From: Pseudomonadota bacterium
GTDB taxonomy: Bacteria; Pseudomonadota; Gammaproteobacteria; Burkholderiales; Burkholderiaceae_C
Direction: 5' to 3'
Assembly: GCA_020161065.1 (NCBI GenBank)
Contig: JAIUPH010000018.1
Span: 248,001 to 312,000 of the forward strand
DNA: 64,000 nucleotides
The notes under the pieces were generated by a model. The model did no database searches. It was not told the DNA's origin and saw only the letters and a program-made list of their open reading frames with translations. Positions 16,815 to 24,351 of this stretch are shown here, piece by piece; within the stretch, counting starts at the first letter, position 1, and each line of letters starts with the position of its first letter. Made by a program: the position numbers and the translations under genes.

Positions 16815-17195
16815 TTGATCGAATTCGCAGACGGCGCCCACCGCCACGTCACGCTGGGCTGTGACGACCGCGGGCTGCAGCTGGACGTGCACGACCGCCC
16901 GCATGACCGCCCGCATGACCGCCCGCATGACCGCCCGCATGAGGGCCTGCGCTTCGTCGGCGACTGGGGCATCCGCGCCGAGGGCGATGCGCGCGTGTTC
17001 GGCCGCTGCACCCGCGGCGCCGGGTTGGCGGGGCAGGCCGCGTCGCTGCAATTGCAACCCGGGCCGGGCGGCATGGCCGGGCTGCGCGTCACGCTGCTGG
17101 CAGCCGACGGCCAGGTGGTGCTGGGGCCGCTGCTGCTGCGGCCGGTGCGGCCGGTGCGGCCCACGCAGCAGACACCCGCCGGCACGGTCGCATAG
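16815..17195 (+). CDS. Small hypothetical protein with HDRP repeat
   Basis: Unrecognised 126-residue protein. The proposed start is TTG 16815, six bases after GGGAG. Residues about 25-42 are a four-fold (D/H)RPH repeat encoded by four exact 12-bp units. The remainder looks globular and beta-rich: IEFADGAHRHVTLGCDDRGLQLDV before the repeat, then LRFVGDWGIRAEGDARVFGRC and ASLQLQPGPGGMAGLRVTLLAADGQVVLGPLLLRPVRPV. It has neither signal peptide nor transmembrane helix. It is divergent from the beta-propeller gene (78 bases) and ends 55 bases before tetR. Coding status rests on the frame and the plausible ribosome site. Confidence 0.5.
   Translation: MIEFADGAHRHVTLGCDDRGLQLDVHDRPHDRPHDRPHDRPHEGLRFVGDWGIRAEGDARVFGRCTRGAGLAGQAASLQLQPGPGGMAGLRVTLLAADGQVVLGPLLLRPVRPVRPTQQTPAGTVA
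16893..16940 (+). repeat. Four perfect 12-bp tandem units
   Basis: GACCGCCCGCAT repeated four times without mismatch, encoding the DRPH repeats of the small protein. The perfect copies point to recent slippage, so the copy number is likely to vary between strains. Confidence 0.85.
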
Positions 17196-17214
17196 CGCGC
17201 TATCCGCGGCCACC

Positions 17215-17250
17215 TTGCGGCGGCGTCGGGCGCTGCCCTAAACTGCCGCA
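17215..17250 (+). promoter_or_regulatory. Promoter of tetR gene, predicted leaderless
   Basis: TTGCGG (17215-17220), an 18-base spacer and TAAACT (17239-17244) stand only 6 bases before ATG 17251, with no Shine-Dalgarno. The transcript is expected to start at or next to the A of ATG. Confidence 0.45.
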
Positions 17251-17934
17251 ATGAACCAGACGGTACAAAAGGTCCAGAGAAGCGCCGCCAAAGCCGCCAA
17301 AGCCGCCAAGCCCGAGGCGCGCACCAACGACCCCGAGCGCACGATGGCCGACATCCTGGCCGTGGCGACGCGCGAGTTCGCCGAGAAAGGCCTGGCCGGC
17401 GCCCGCATCGACGACATCGCCGAGGCCATGCGCACCAGCAAGCGCATGATCTACTACTACTTCGGCAGCAAGGAAGGCTTGTACATCCGCGTGCTGGAGG
17501 AAGCCTACCGCCGCATCCGCGCGATCGAGTCCGACCTTCACCTAGAGGACCTGCCGCCCGAAGACGCGCTGCGCCGGCTGGTCGGCTTCACGGTCGACTA
17601 CCAGCGCGAGAACCCCGACTTCATCCGCCTGGTGATGAACGAGAACATCCACCGCGGCGAGTACCTGGCGCAGAGCCAGGCCATCCATGGCCTCAACGTG
17701 CCGGCCATCGAAGGGCTGCGCCGGGTCTACCAGCGCGGGCTGAAGGCCGGCGTGTTCCGCACCGGCATCGATGCGGTCGACCTGCACCAGTCGATCAGCG
17801 CCTTGAGCTTCTTCAACGTCGCCAACCGGCACACCTTCTCGCTGATCTTCCAGCGCGACCTGGAGTCGCCCGCGGCGCAGATCGCGCGGCGCGACAGCAT
17901 CATCGAGATGGTGGTGCGCTTCGTGCGGCGCTGA
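17251..17934 (+). CDS. TetR-family transcriptional regulator
   Basis: 227-residue repressor-type regulator. After a Lys/Ala-rich arm (KAAKAAKPEAR), the HTH lies at about 30-78: ERTMADILAVATREFAEKGLAGARIDDIAEAMRTSKRMIYYYFGSKEGLY, the canonical TetR_N text. The C-terminal ligand domain contains the FIRLVMNENIHRGEYLAQSQAI and SALSFFNVANRHTFSLIF segments seen in regulators near aromatic and shikimate-type genes. It lies 75 bases before the end of the tannase-like gene and about 2.6 kb from the TRAP operon. NNNAAC-NN-GTTCGT elements in front of both could be its operators; this is inference. The effector is unknown. Confidence 0.9.
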   Translation: MNQTVQKVQRSAAKAAKAAKPEARTNDPERTMADILAVATREFAEKGLAGARIDDIAEAMRTSKRMIYYYFGSKEGLYIRVLEEAYRRIRAIESDLHLEDLPPEDALRRLVGFTVDYQRENPDFIRLVMNENIHRGEYLAQSQAIHGLNVPAIEGLRRVYQRGLKAGVFRTGIDAVDLHQSISALSFFNVANRHTFSLIFQRDLESPAAQIARRDSIIEMVVRFVRR

Positions 17935-18008
17935 GGGGCCGGCGAAGTGCCGATCACGTGCCGATCACGTGCCGATGAAGCGCCGCCCGCCGGCGGCGCT
18001 GCGGGCGT

Positions 18009-19693
18009 TCACTGGCAGTTGAAGCTGGCCGCGTCCTCCAGGCTGCCGCTGCCGGCGTAACGTGCCACCTTGGGATACGGGCACAGTGGCCGCGTGCGCG
18101 TGGCCGACCAGCCGGCCGGCAGTTCGGCGTTGACGCCGCCGGCGTTGCCGGCGCCGCGCGCGGCGGCCGTCAGCCGCTGCGGCGCCGTGCCTTGCTCGAC
18201 CCAGGCCACCAGCGCGCTCAAGGCGTCGAACTGGTCGGTCGCCGGGCCGCCGGCGCAATGCCCCATGCCGGGCACGCGGAACAGCCGCGCGTAGTCCGAC
18301 GGGTCGCCGCCGCGCTCGCGCAGGCGGTCGATGTAGGCGGCGCTGTCGTTGACCGAGAAGATCGGGTCGCTGACGCCGTGGTAGATCAGCAGCTTGCCGC
18401 CGCGGTTCTTCAGCGTCGACAGGTCCGACGGGTCGGGCGGCGTCATGAAGCTCATCGCCGACTCGGTGTAGACGGTGTTGGTCGCGTTGATCTGCGCCAC
18501 CATGCTGTCGATCGAGGTCGTCAGCGCCCATTGCGGGCCGTTGAAGCTGGCGGCCTCCGGCGGCACCTTGAAGATCAGGCCGACGGCGCCCGAGTCCAGC
18601 GCCAGCGGCGCCGTGAACTCCCAGAACGCGATGCCGCCGGCGCCGAGGCCGGCGTCGTACGGGAAGCTGGCATAGACGGCCGCGCCGCTGCTGGTGACGG
18701 CGCCGCTGAAGATCGGCGCGATGGCCGTCTTCTGCGCCGCGCTGAGGCAACTGCCGTCGCGCGCGCCGCTGCAGGTGGGCACGTCGGTCTGCAGGTTGAA
18801 GCTGCGCTGGCAGGCTTCCACGTCCTGCACCAGGCCATCGGTGGCGCCGTCCAGCGCATCGCACTTGGCCAGCACGGCGGCGGCCACGGTGGCGCGCTCG
18901 GCGGCGGTGAAGGCGCTGGACAGGTCGGCCGAGTTGCTGGCCACGCTGGCATAGCGCTGCGCGCCGAAGATGTTGGCCACCGCCGCCTTGGGCAGGTTGT
19001 AGCCCGGCGCGCCGGCCAGGATGCCGTCGTAGTCCGCGGCGTAGCGCGACGCCGCCACCAGCGCGTGGCGGCCGCCGTTGGAGCAGCCGCCGAAGTACGA
19101 GCGGTCGGGCCCCTTGCCGTAGGTGGCCTGGATCACGCCCTTGGCCATCGGCGTGAGCTTGCCGACGGCCTGGTAGCCGTAGTCCAGCCGCGCCTGCGGG
19201 TCGATGCCGAAGGCCGGGCCCTGCGCCGCGGTGTGGCCGGCGTCGGAACTCAGCACCGCGAAGCCCTGCGCCAGCGCGTGCGTCAGCGGCCCGCCGCCGA
19301 AGGCGCCGGTGGCGGCGACCACGTTGCCGTCGATGCCGCCGTTGCCTTGGTGCAGGAAGCGGCCGTTCCAGTTGCGCGGCAGGCGGATCTCGAAGCCGAT
19401 GGCATAGGCCTGGCCGTCGACGCTGCTGGTGCGCTCGTGCATCTTGCCGCTCACCAGGCAATGCTCGGGCACCGCCTGGCCGGCCACCGTCAGCGTGCCG
19501 GCGGCCACGGTGGTGACGGCGCTGATGCGGGTGTTGGCCGGCGTGCCGATGCGCCCCGCAGGTCAGCGCAACTACCGTTGTAGCTGGCCGGCGTCGCCGC
19601 GCCCAGCACCGGCAGCGAATCGCCGCCGCAGCCGGCCAGCAGCAGCGCGGCGGCCAGCGCCGGCACGCGGCCGGCATCGGGGAATCTTGGCAT
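18009..19693 (-). CDS. Tannase/feruloyl-esterase-family secreted esterase, apparent 1-nt frameshift near N-terminus
   Basis: Serine esterase of the tannase/feruloyl esterase family, which splits ester bonds of gallate or hydroxycinnamate conjugates. The long open part is 18009-19508. The CS-D-HC signature is intact: GGCSNGGRHAL, YHGVSDPIFS and VPGMGHCAGGP. The signal peptide is in another frame: ATG 19693 after GGAG gives MPRFPDAGRVPALAAALLLAGC, a lipobox, then NGSCADLRG. Restoring one base in the GGGG run at 19554-19557 joins this to RIGTPANTRISAVTTVAAG of the main frame. So either the gene is a recent pseudogene or the sequence has an error. Its neighbours (MarR, TRAP, shikimate-type enzymes) suggest a chlorogenate- or gallate-ester substrate. 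Confidence 0.82.
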
Positions 19694-19754
19694 GAGGTCT
19701 CCTCGGGGTGGCGCCCATCCGCGGCCGGCAACACGCCGCCGCGTCGGACGGGTC

Positions 19755-19777
19755 GTTAATGTGATTAACTTGTTCGT
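19755..19777 (-). promoter_or_regulatory. Operator-like palindromes upstream of tannase gene
   Basis: GTTAAT-GTG-ATTAAC (19755-19769) is a perfect 6-bp inverted repeat about 62 bases before the tannase ATG. Overlapping it is ATTAAC-TT-GTTCGT (19764-19777), which shares TAAC-NN-GTTCGT with a site in front of the TRAP operon (20492-20505). Both are good candidate sites for the TetR or MarR regulator nearby. Confidence 0.5.
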
Positions 19778-19823
19778 CACCTGCGATCGGTGTTGTCCCT
19801 AGGATGGAGCTACAAATTCAGTT

Positions 19824-19868
19824 TTCATTTGATATGAATTGGCAACCGATCGGCCGGCGGCCGACAAT
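19824..19868 (+). promoter_or_regulatory. marR promoter with abutting palindrome
   Basis: TTGGCA (19839-19844), an 18-base spacer and GACAAT (19863-19868) lie 7 bases before ATG 19876. A palindrome TTCAT-TTGAT-ATGAA (19824-19838) touches the -35 box, as expected for MarR autoregulation. There is no Shine-Dalgarno, so the mRNA is probably leaderless. Confidence 0.5.
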
Positions 19869-19875
19869 GCGGCCC

Positions 19876-20352
19876 ATGAAGCCGACGCCCCCCGAGCAGA
19901 CCCCTTTCGGCCGCCTCGACGAAGGCGCCCTCGCCCAGGTGCTGGGCTACCAGATCGTGCAGGCCAACCTGGCCACGCTGCAGCTCTTCGCCTCGGCGGT
20001 GGGCCGCGTTTTCGATCTGCGCCCGGTCGAGTTCACCGTGCTGGCGCTGGTCGACCAGAACCCCGGCCTGGCGGCCACGCAACTGGCCAAGGCGCTGGCG
20101 ATGACGCCGCCCAACGCCAAGCAATGGATCGACCGCCTGCAGGCGCGCGGCCTGCTGCAGCGCGAGCCGCACGCCACCGACGGCCGCGCGCTGCACATCC
20201 GCGCCACCAAGGCCGGCAGCGCGCTGTGCCGCAAGGCCGTGCAGGCGGTGACCGAGGCCGAGCGCCAAGGCCTGCCGGGCTTGAGCGCCGGCGAGCACGC
20301 CATCCTGCTGGAGCTGCTGCACAAGGTGGCGCGCAACCGCACCTCGCGCTGA
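19876..20352 (+). CDS. MarR-family transcriptional regulator
   Basis: 158-residue winged-helix regulator starting at ATG 19876 (MKPTPPEQTPFGRLDEG). Earlier in-frame ATGs fall inside the predicted promoter and operator. The wHTH is clear: FDLRPVEFTVLALVDQNPGLAATQLAKALAMTPPNAKQWIDRLQARGLLQREPHATDGRALHIRATKAG (about 45-118), including the D-x-R-A wing. Helical dimer arms flank it. MarR proteins often sense phenolic acids and repress genes for aromatic uptake or degradation, which suits its place between the tannase-like esterase (divergent) and the TRAP/shikimate run (same strand, 228 bases downstream). Confidence 0.88.
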   Translation: MKPTPPEQTPFGRLDEGALAQVLGYQIVQANLATLQLFASAVGRVFDLRPVEFTVLALVDQNPGLAATQLAKALAMTPPNAKQWIDRLQARGLLQREPHATDGRALHIRATKAGSALCRKAVQAVTEAERQGLPGLSAGEHAILLELLHKVARNRTSR

Positions 20353-20383
20353 GCGGCGCGCGGCAGCGGCAGCGGCAAGCGAC

Positions 20384-20418
20384 AGCAGCGAGCAGCGAGC
20401 AGCGAGCAGCAAGCGGCA
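20384..20418 (+). repeat. Five 7-bp tandem units (AGCAGCG)
   Basis: Three exact AGCAGCG copies are followed by AGCAGCA and AGCGGCA, in the untranslated gap between marR and the TRAP operon. The rest of that gap (20353-20580) holds an operator-like site at 20492 and no gene. Confidence 0.7.
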
Positions 20419-20491
20419 AGCCGTCACCGGCCGCCGCGCGACGGGCCCGCCGCGGCCGTCGCGCGGCCCTCGGGTTTTCCCGATATTCAAA

Positions 20492-20510
20492 ACTAACCAG
20501 TTCGTACATT
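20492..20510 (+). promoter_or_regulatory. Operator-like site in TRAP operon promoter
   Basis: ACTAAC-CA-GTTCGT (20492-20505) is a near-palindrome running into TACATT (20505-20510), a plausible -10 hexamer 70 bases before the dctQ start. It shares TAAC-NN-GTTCGT with the site upstream of the tannase gene, so one repressor may cover both. Confidence 0.45.
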
Positions 20511-20580
20511 CTTCGGCCCCACGCACCGGCTCGACGCCGGACAACGCCCACGACGACGCCCACGAACCGAAGGAGACGAG

Positions 20581-21192
20581 GTGACCGCAACTGCCGCTGC
20601 ACCGCCGCCCAGCTCGCTGCTCGACCGCTTCTGCCGCCTGCTGGACCTGGCCTCCGCGCTGGCGCTGGCGCTGATGGCCCTCATGGTCTTCGGCAACGTC
20701 GTGCTGCGCTATGCCTTCAACTCCGGCATCGCCGTCAGCGAGGAACTGTCGCGCTGGCTGTTCGTGTGGATGACCTTCCTCGGCGCGATGGTGGCGCTGA
20801 AGGAAAACGGCCACCTGGGCACCGACATGCTGGTGGCGCGCCTGGGCCGCACCGGCAAGCGCGTGTGCATGGTCCTGAGCCAGTTGCTGATGCTGGGCTG
20901 CACGCTGCTGCTGCTGCAAGGCAGCCTGGCGCAGGTGAAGATCAACTGGGACGTCGAGGCGCCGGTCACCGGCTGGTCGATGGCCATCGTCTACGCCGCC
21001 GGCGTGGCGTTCGCGGTGCCGGCCACGCTGCTGCTGCTGCGCCAGCTGTGGCGCACGCTGAGCAACCGCCTGGCCGACGACGAGCTGGTGATGGTGCAGG
21101 AGTCGGAAGACCTGGCCGCGCTGTCCCACGACAAGGGCCAGCACGACAAGAGCCAGCAGGACAAGGGCCAGAGCGAAGGAGCGCCGCGATGA
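20581..21192 (+). CDS. TRAP transporter small permease (DctQ)
   Basis: Four-helix small subunit of a tripartite ATP-independent periplasmic transporter, 203 residues from GTG 20581 (AGGAG five bases upstream). Helices run at about 22-42, 58-78, 98-118 and 138-160. The family texts ALALALMALMVFGNVVLRY and SEELSRWLFVWMTFLGAMVALKENGHLGTDML are diagnostic. The C-terminus carries a repeated DKGQ/DKSQ tail. DctQ pairs with DctM in the membrane to drive sodium-coupled uptake of organic acids. Its stop overlaps the dctM ATG. The operon context suggests quinate/shikimate-like substrates. Confidence 0.92.
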   Translation: MTATAAAPPPSSLLDRFCRLLDLASALALALMALMVFGNVVLRYAFNSGIAVSEELSRWLFVWMTFLGAMVALKENGHLGTDMLVARLGRTGKRVCMVLSQLLMLGCTLLLLQGSLAQVKINWDVEAPVTGWSMAIVYAAGVAFAVPATLLLLRQLWRTLSNRLADDELVMVQESEDLAALSHDKGQHDKSQQDKGQSEGAPR

Positions 21193-22466
21193 CCGTCGCC
21201 GTCTTCCTGGGCGCGCTGCTCGGCGCGATGGCGCTGGGCATGCCCATCGCGTATGCGCTGCTCGTCTGCGGCGTCGCGCTGATGGCCTACCTGAACATGT
21301 TCGACGCGCAGATCCTGGCGCAGAACCTGATCGGCGGCGCCGACAGCTTCCCGCTGCTGGCCGTGCCCTTCTTCATGCTGGCCGGCGAGATCATGAACGT
21401 CGGCGGCCTGTCGCGGCGCATCGTCAACCTGGCGCTGACGCTGGTGGGCCACGTGCGCGGCGGCCTCGGCTACGTGACCATCCTGGCCGCGGTGCTGATG
21501 GCGGCGCTGTCGGGCTCGGCGGTGGCCGACACCGCGGCGCTGGCCGCGCTGCTGCTGCCGATGATGAAGGCCGCCGGCCACAACGAAGGCCGCGCCGGCG
21601 GGCTGATCGCCTCGGCCGGCATCATCGCGCCGGTGATCCCGCCGTCGATCGGCTTCGTGATCTTCGGCGTCGCCGCCAACGTGTCGATCGGCAAGCTGTT
21701 CATCGCCGGCATCGTGCCCGGCATCCTGCTGGGCGTGGGCATCGCCATCACCTGGTGGTGGGTGGCGCGCAACGAGAACGTGACGCCGCCGCCCAAGGCC
21801 AGCCGCGCCGAACGGATGACGGCCTTCCGCTCGTCGCTGTGGGCGCTGTTCCTGCCGGTCATCGTGCTGGTGGGGCTGAAGATGGGCGTCTTCACGCCGA
21901 CCGAGGCCGCCGTGGTGGCCGCCGCCTACGCCTTCTTCGTGGCCACCTTCGTCTACCGCGAACTGTCGTTCAAGCAGCTGGTGCCGGTGTTCGTCAGCGC
22001 CGCCAAGACGACCGCGGTGATCATGTTCCTGGTCGCCGCGGCCATGGTCTCGGCCTGGCTGATCACGGTGGCCAACCTGCCGGCCGAGTTGACGGCGCTG
22101 CTGCAGCCGCTGATCGACCAGCCGACGCTGCTGCTGATCGTCATCATGATCATCACGATGGTGGTCGGCACCGCGATGGACATGACGCCCACCATCCTGA
22201 TCCTGACGCCGGTGCTGATGCCGGTGGTCAAGGCCGCCGGCATCGACCCGGTGTACTTCGGCGTGCTGTTCATCATCAACAACGCGATCGGCCTGATCAC
22301 GCCGCCGGTGGGCACCGTGCTGAACGTGGTGGCCGGCGTCGGCCGCATGAAGATGGACACCGTCACCGTCGGCGTGCTGCCCTTCATGCTGGCGCAGTTC
22401 GCGGTGATGTTCCTGCTGGTGATCTTCCCCCAGCTCGTGCTGGTCCCCATGAAGTGGTTCTACTGA
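21189..22466 (+). CDS. TRAP transporter large permease (DctM)
   Basis: Channel-forming large subunit, 425 residues, normal length. Typical texts: LGMPIAYALLVCGVALM, the loop LLAVPFFMLAGEIMNVGGLSRRIVNLA, GSAVADTAALAALLLPMMKAAGHN, SAGIIAPVIPPSIGFVIFGVAANVSIGKLFIAGIVPGILLG, and late in the protein NNAIGLITPPVGTVLNVVAGVG. These are the two pseudo-repeats of the elevator transporter, with conserved SGS and P-P-S/G motifs near the sodium and substrate sites. Start ATG 21189 overlaps the dctQ stop. It is followed 24 bases later by the binding protein. Confidence 0.94.
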   Translation: MTVAVFLGALLGAMALGMPIAYALLVCGVALMAYLNMFDAQILAQNLIGGADSFPLLAVPFFMLAGEIMNVGGLSRRIVNLALTLVGHVRGGLGYVTILAAVLMAALSGSAVADTAALAALLLPMMKAAGHNEGRAGGLIASAGIIAPVIPPSIGFVIFGVAANVSIGKLFIAGIVPGILLGVGIAITWWWVARNENVTPPPKASRAERMTAFRSSLWALFLPVIVLVGLKMGVFTPTEAAVVAAAYAFFVATFVYRELSFKQLVPVFVSAAKTTAVIMFLVAAAMVSAWLITVANLPAELTALLQPLIDQPTLLLIVIMIITMVVGTAMDMTPTILILTPVLMPVVKAAGIDPVYFGVLFIINNAIGLITPPVGTVLNVVAGVGRMKMDTVTVGVLPFMLAQFAVMFLLVIFPQLVLVPMKWFY

Positions 22467-22489
22467 CTTTCGACCCGAGGAGATAGACG

Positions 22490-23494
22490 ATGGACAAGCG
22501 TTCGATGATCAAGCCGCTGCTGGCGCTGGCCGCGCTGGCCGTGTTCGGGGGCGCCAGCGCCCAGGTGCAGGAGCGCAGCTTCAAGTTCGCGCTGCAAAAC
22601 CCCAAGGGCCATCCGCTGGAGATGGGCGCCACCAAGTTCGCCGAGCTGGTGGCCGCCAAGTCGGGCGGCAAGATCAAGGTCAACGTCTTCCCCGGCGGCA
22701 CGCTGGGCGGCGACGCGCAAACCGTCTCGGCGCTGCAGGGCGGCACGGTGGAGATCACGGCGCTCAACAGCGGCATCCTGGCCAGCCAGGTGAAGGACTT
22801 CGCGGTCTACGACTTCCCCTTCATGTTCGCCAACGCGAAAGAGGCCGACACCGTGGTCGACGGCCCCTTCGGCCAGAAGCTGCACGCCAAGCTGGCCGAG
22901 AAAGGCATCGTGGGCCTCGGCTACTGGGAGCTGGGCTTTCGCAACCTGACCAACGGCCGCAAGGCGATCAACACGGTGGACGACATCGCCGGCCTCAAGC
23001 TGCGCGTGATCCCCAACGCGATCAACGTCGACTGGGTCAAGGCGCTCGGCGCCAACCCCACGCCGATGGCCTTCCCCGAGGTCTACGCCGGGCTGGAGAG
23101 CAAGGCCATCGACGGCCAGGAGAACCCGCTGTCGGTGATCCTCGCCAACAAGTTCTACGAGGTGCAGAAGTACCTGGCGCTGACCAACCACCAGTACAAC
23201 CCGCAGTCGCTGATCTTCAGCAAGAAGGTGTGGGACGGGCTGTCGGCCGACGAGAAGAAGATCGTCCAGGACGCAGCCACCGAAGCCGGGCGTTATCAAC
23301 GCCAGGTCAACCGCGAGGCGGCGGCCGGCCAGCTTGAACAGCTCAAGAAGTCGGGCATGCAGGTGACCGAGTTCAACGCCGCCGAGCAGGCCAAGCTGCG
23401 CGCCAAGCTGGCCCCGGTGATCGAAAAGCACGGCGCGCCCATCGCTGCCACCGTGGCCGATCTGCAGGCCGAGCTGGCCAAGCTCCGCAAGTGA
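22490..23494 (+). CDS. TRAP transporter periplasmic binding protein (DctP)
   Basis: Periplasmic receptor of 334 residues with a signal peptide (KPLLALAALAVFGGASAQ). DctP-family texts: HPLEMGATKFAELVAAKSGGKIKVNVFPGGTLGGDAQTVSALQGGTVEI, YDFPFMFANAKEADTVVDGPFGQKL, GYWELGFRNLTNGRK and the substrate-clamp Arg region GLKLRVIPNAINVDWVKALGANPTPMAFPEVYAGLESKAIDGQENPL. The conserved Arg in LRVI normally salt-bridges the carboxylate of the ligand, so the cargo is an organic acid. GAGGAGATAG precedes the ATG. Its stop overlaps the GTG of the dehydrogenase, tying transporter to enzyme. Confidence 0.93.
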   Translation: MDKRSMIKPLLALAALAVFGGASAQVQERSFKFALQNPKGHPLEMGATKFAELVAAKSGGKIKVNVFPGGTLGGDAQTVSALQGGTVEITALNSGILASQVKDFAVYDFPFMFANAKEADTVVDGPFGQKLHAKLAEKGIVGLGYWELGFRNLTNGRKAINTVDDIAGLKLRVIPNAINVDWVKALGANPTPMAFPEVYAGLESKAIDGQENPLSVILANKFYEVQKYLALTNHQYNPQSLIFSKKVWDGLSADEKKIVQDAATEAGRYQRQVNREAAAGQLEQLKKSGMQVTEFNAAEQAKLRAKLAPVIEKHGAPIAATVADLQAELAKLRK

Positions 23495-24351
23495 ACGCCA
23501 AGCCGCTCATCGGCCTGATCGGCGCCGGCATCCAGCGTTCGCTGACGCCGGCGCTGCACGAGGCCGAGGGCCAGGCCCAGGGCCTGCGCCTGCACTACCA
23601 GTTGATCGATCTCGACCGTCGCCAGCTCGGCCCCGAGGCGCTGCCCGCGCTGCTGGATGCGATGCGCACCATCGGCTTCGCCGGCTTCAACGTCACCTAC
23701 CCCTGCAAGCAGGCGGTGATCGAGTGGCTCGACGAGCTGTCCGACGAGGCGCGGGCGATGGGCGCGGTCAACACCGTGGTGCTGCGCGAGGGCCGGCTGG
23801 TCGGCCACAACACCGACGGCTCGGGCTGGCGCTGGGGCTTCGAGCGGCTGCTGCCCGGTGCCGACACGCGCTGCGTGGCGCTGCTGGGCGCCGGCGGCGC
23901 CGGCTCGGCGATCGCCCATGCCCTGCTGCGCCTGGGCGCCGCCGAGCTGCGCGTGGTCGACAGCGACGGCGCGCGCGCCGAAGCGCTGGCCGACGCGCTG
24001 AACCGCCAGTACCCGGGCCGCCGCACACACGGCGGCAGCGACGCCGCGGCCGCGCTGCAAGGCGCCAGCGGTCTGGTGCACGCCACGCCCACCGGCATGG
24101 ACAAGCTGCCCGGGCTGCCGCTGCCGGCAGCGTTGCTGCACGACGGGCTGTGGGTCAGCGAGATCGTCTACTTTCCACTGGATACCGCGTTACTTGTTGA
24201 GGCCCGCGCGCGCGGCTGCCGCGTGGCCGACGGCGGCGGCATGGCGGTGGGCCAGGCGGTGGGCGCCTTCGAGCACTTCACCGGCCTGAAGCCCGACGCG
24301 ACGCGGATGGACGCGCATTTCCGCCGGCTCGTCGCGCCACGGAGGATTTGA
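23491..24351 (+). CDS. Shikimate/quinate dehydrogenase-like oxidoreductase (AroE/YdiB family)
   Basis: 286-residue dehydrogenase of the AroE superfamily, GTG start inside the dctP stop. The substrate site is intact: IQRSLTPALHE (Ser-x-Thr), FAGFNVTYPCKQAVI with the catalytic Lys, GAVNTVV and HNTDGSGW with the catalytic Asp. The Rossmann loop is LLGAGGAGSAIAHALL. After the second strand it has RVVDSDGAR rather than the NRTxxR of NADP enzymes, which favours NAD and a catabolic quinate/shikimate role. Linked to a TRAP transporter and dehydratase-like genes, it should oxidise imported quinate or shikimate, not work in aromatic amino acid synthesis. Confidence 0.88.
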   Translation: MNAKPLIGLIGAGIQRSLTPALHEAEGQAQGLRLHYQLIDLDRRQLGPEALPALLDAMRTIGFAGFNVTYPCKQAVIEWLDELSDEARAMGAVNTVVLREGRLVGHNTDGSGWRWGFERLLPGADTRCVALLGAGGAGSAIAHALLRLGAAELRVVDSDGARAEALADALNRQYPGRRTHGGSDAAAALQGASGLVHATPTGMDKLPGLPLPAALLHDGLWVSEIVYFPLDTALLVEARARGCRVADGGGMAVGQAVGAFEHFTGLKPDATRMDAHFRRLVAPRRI

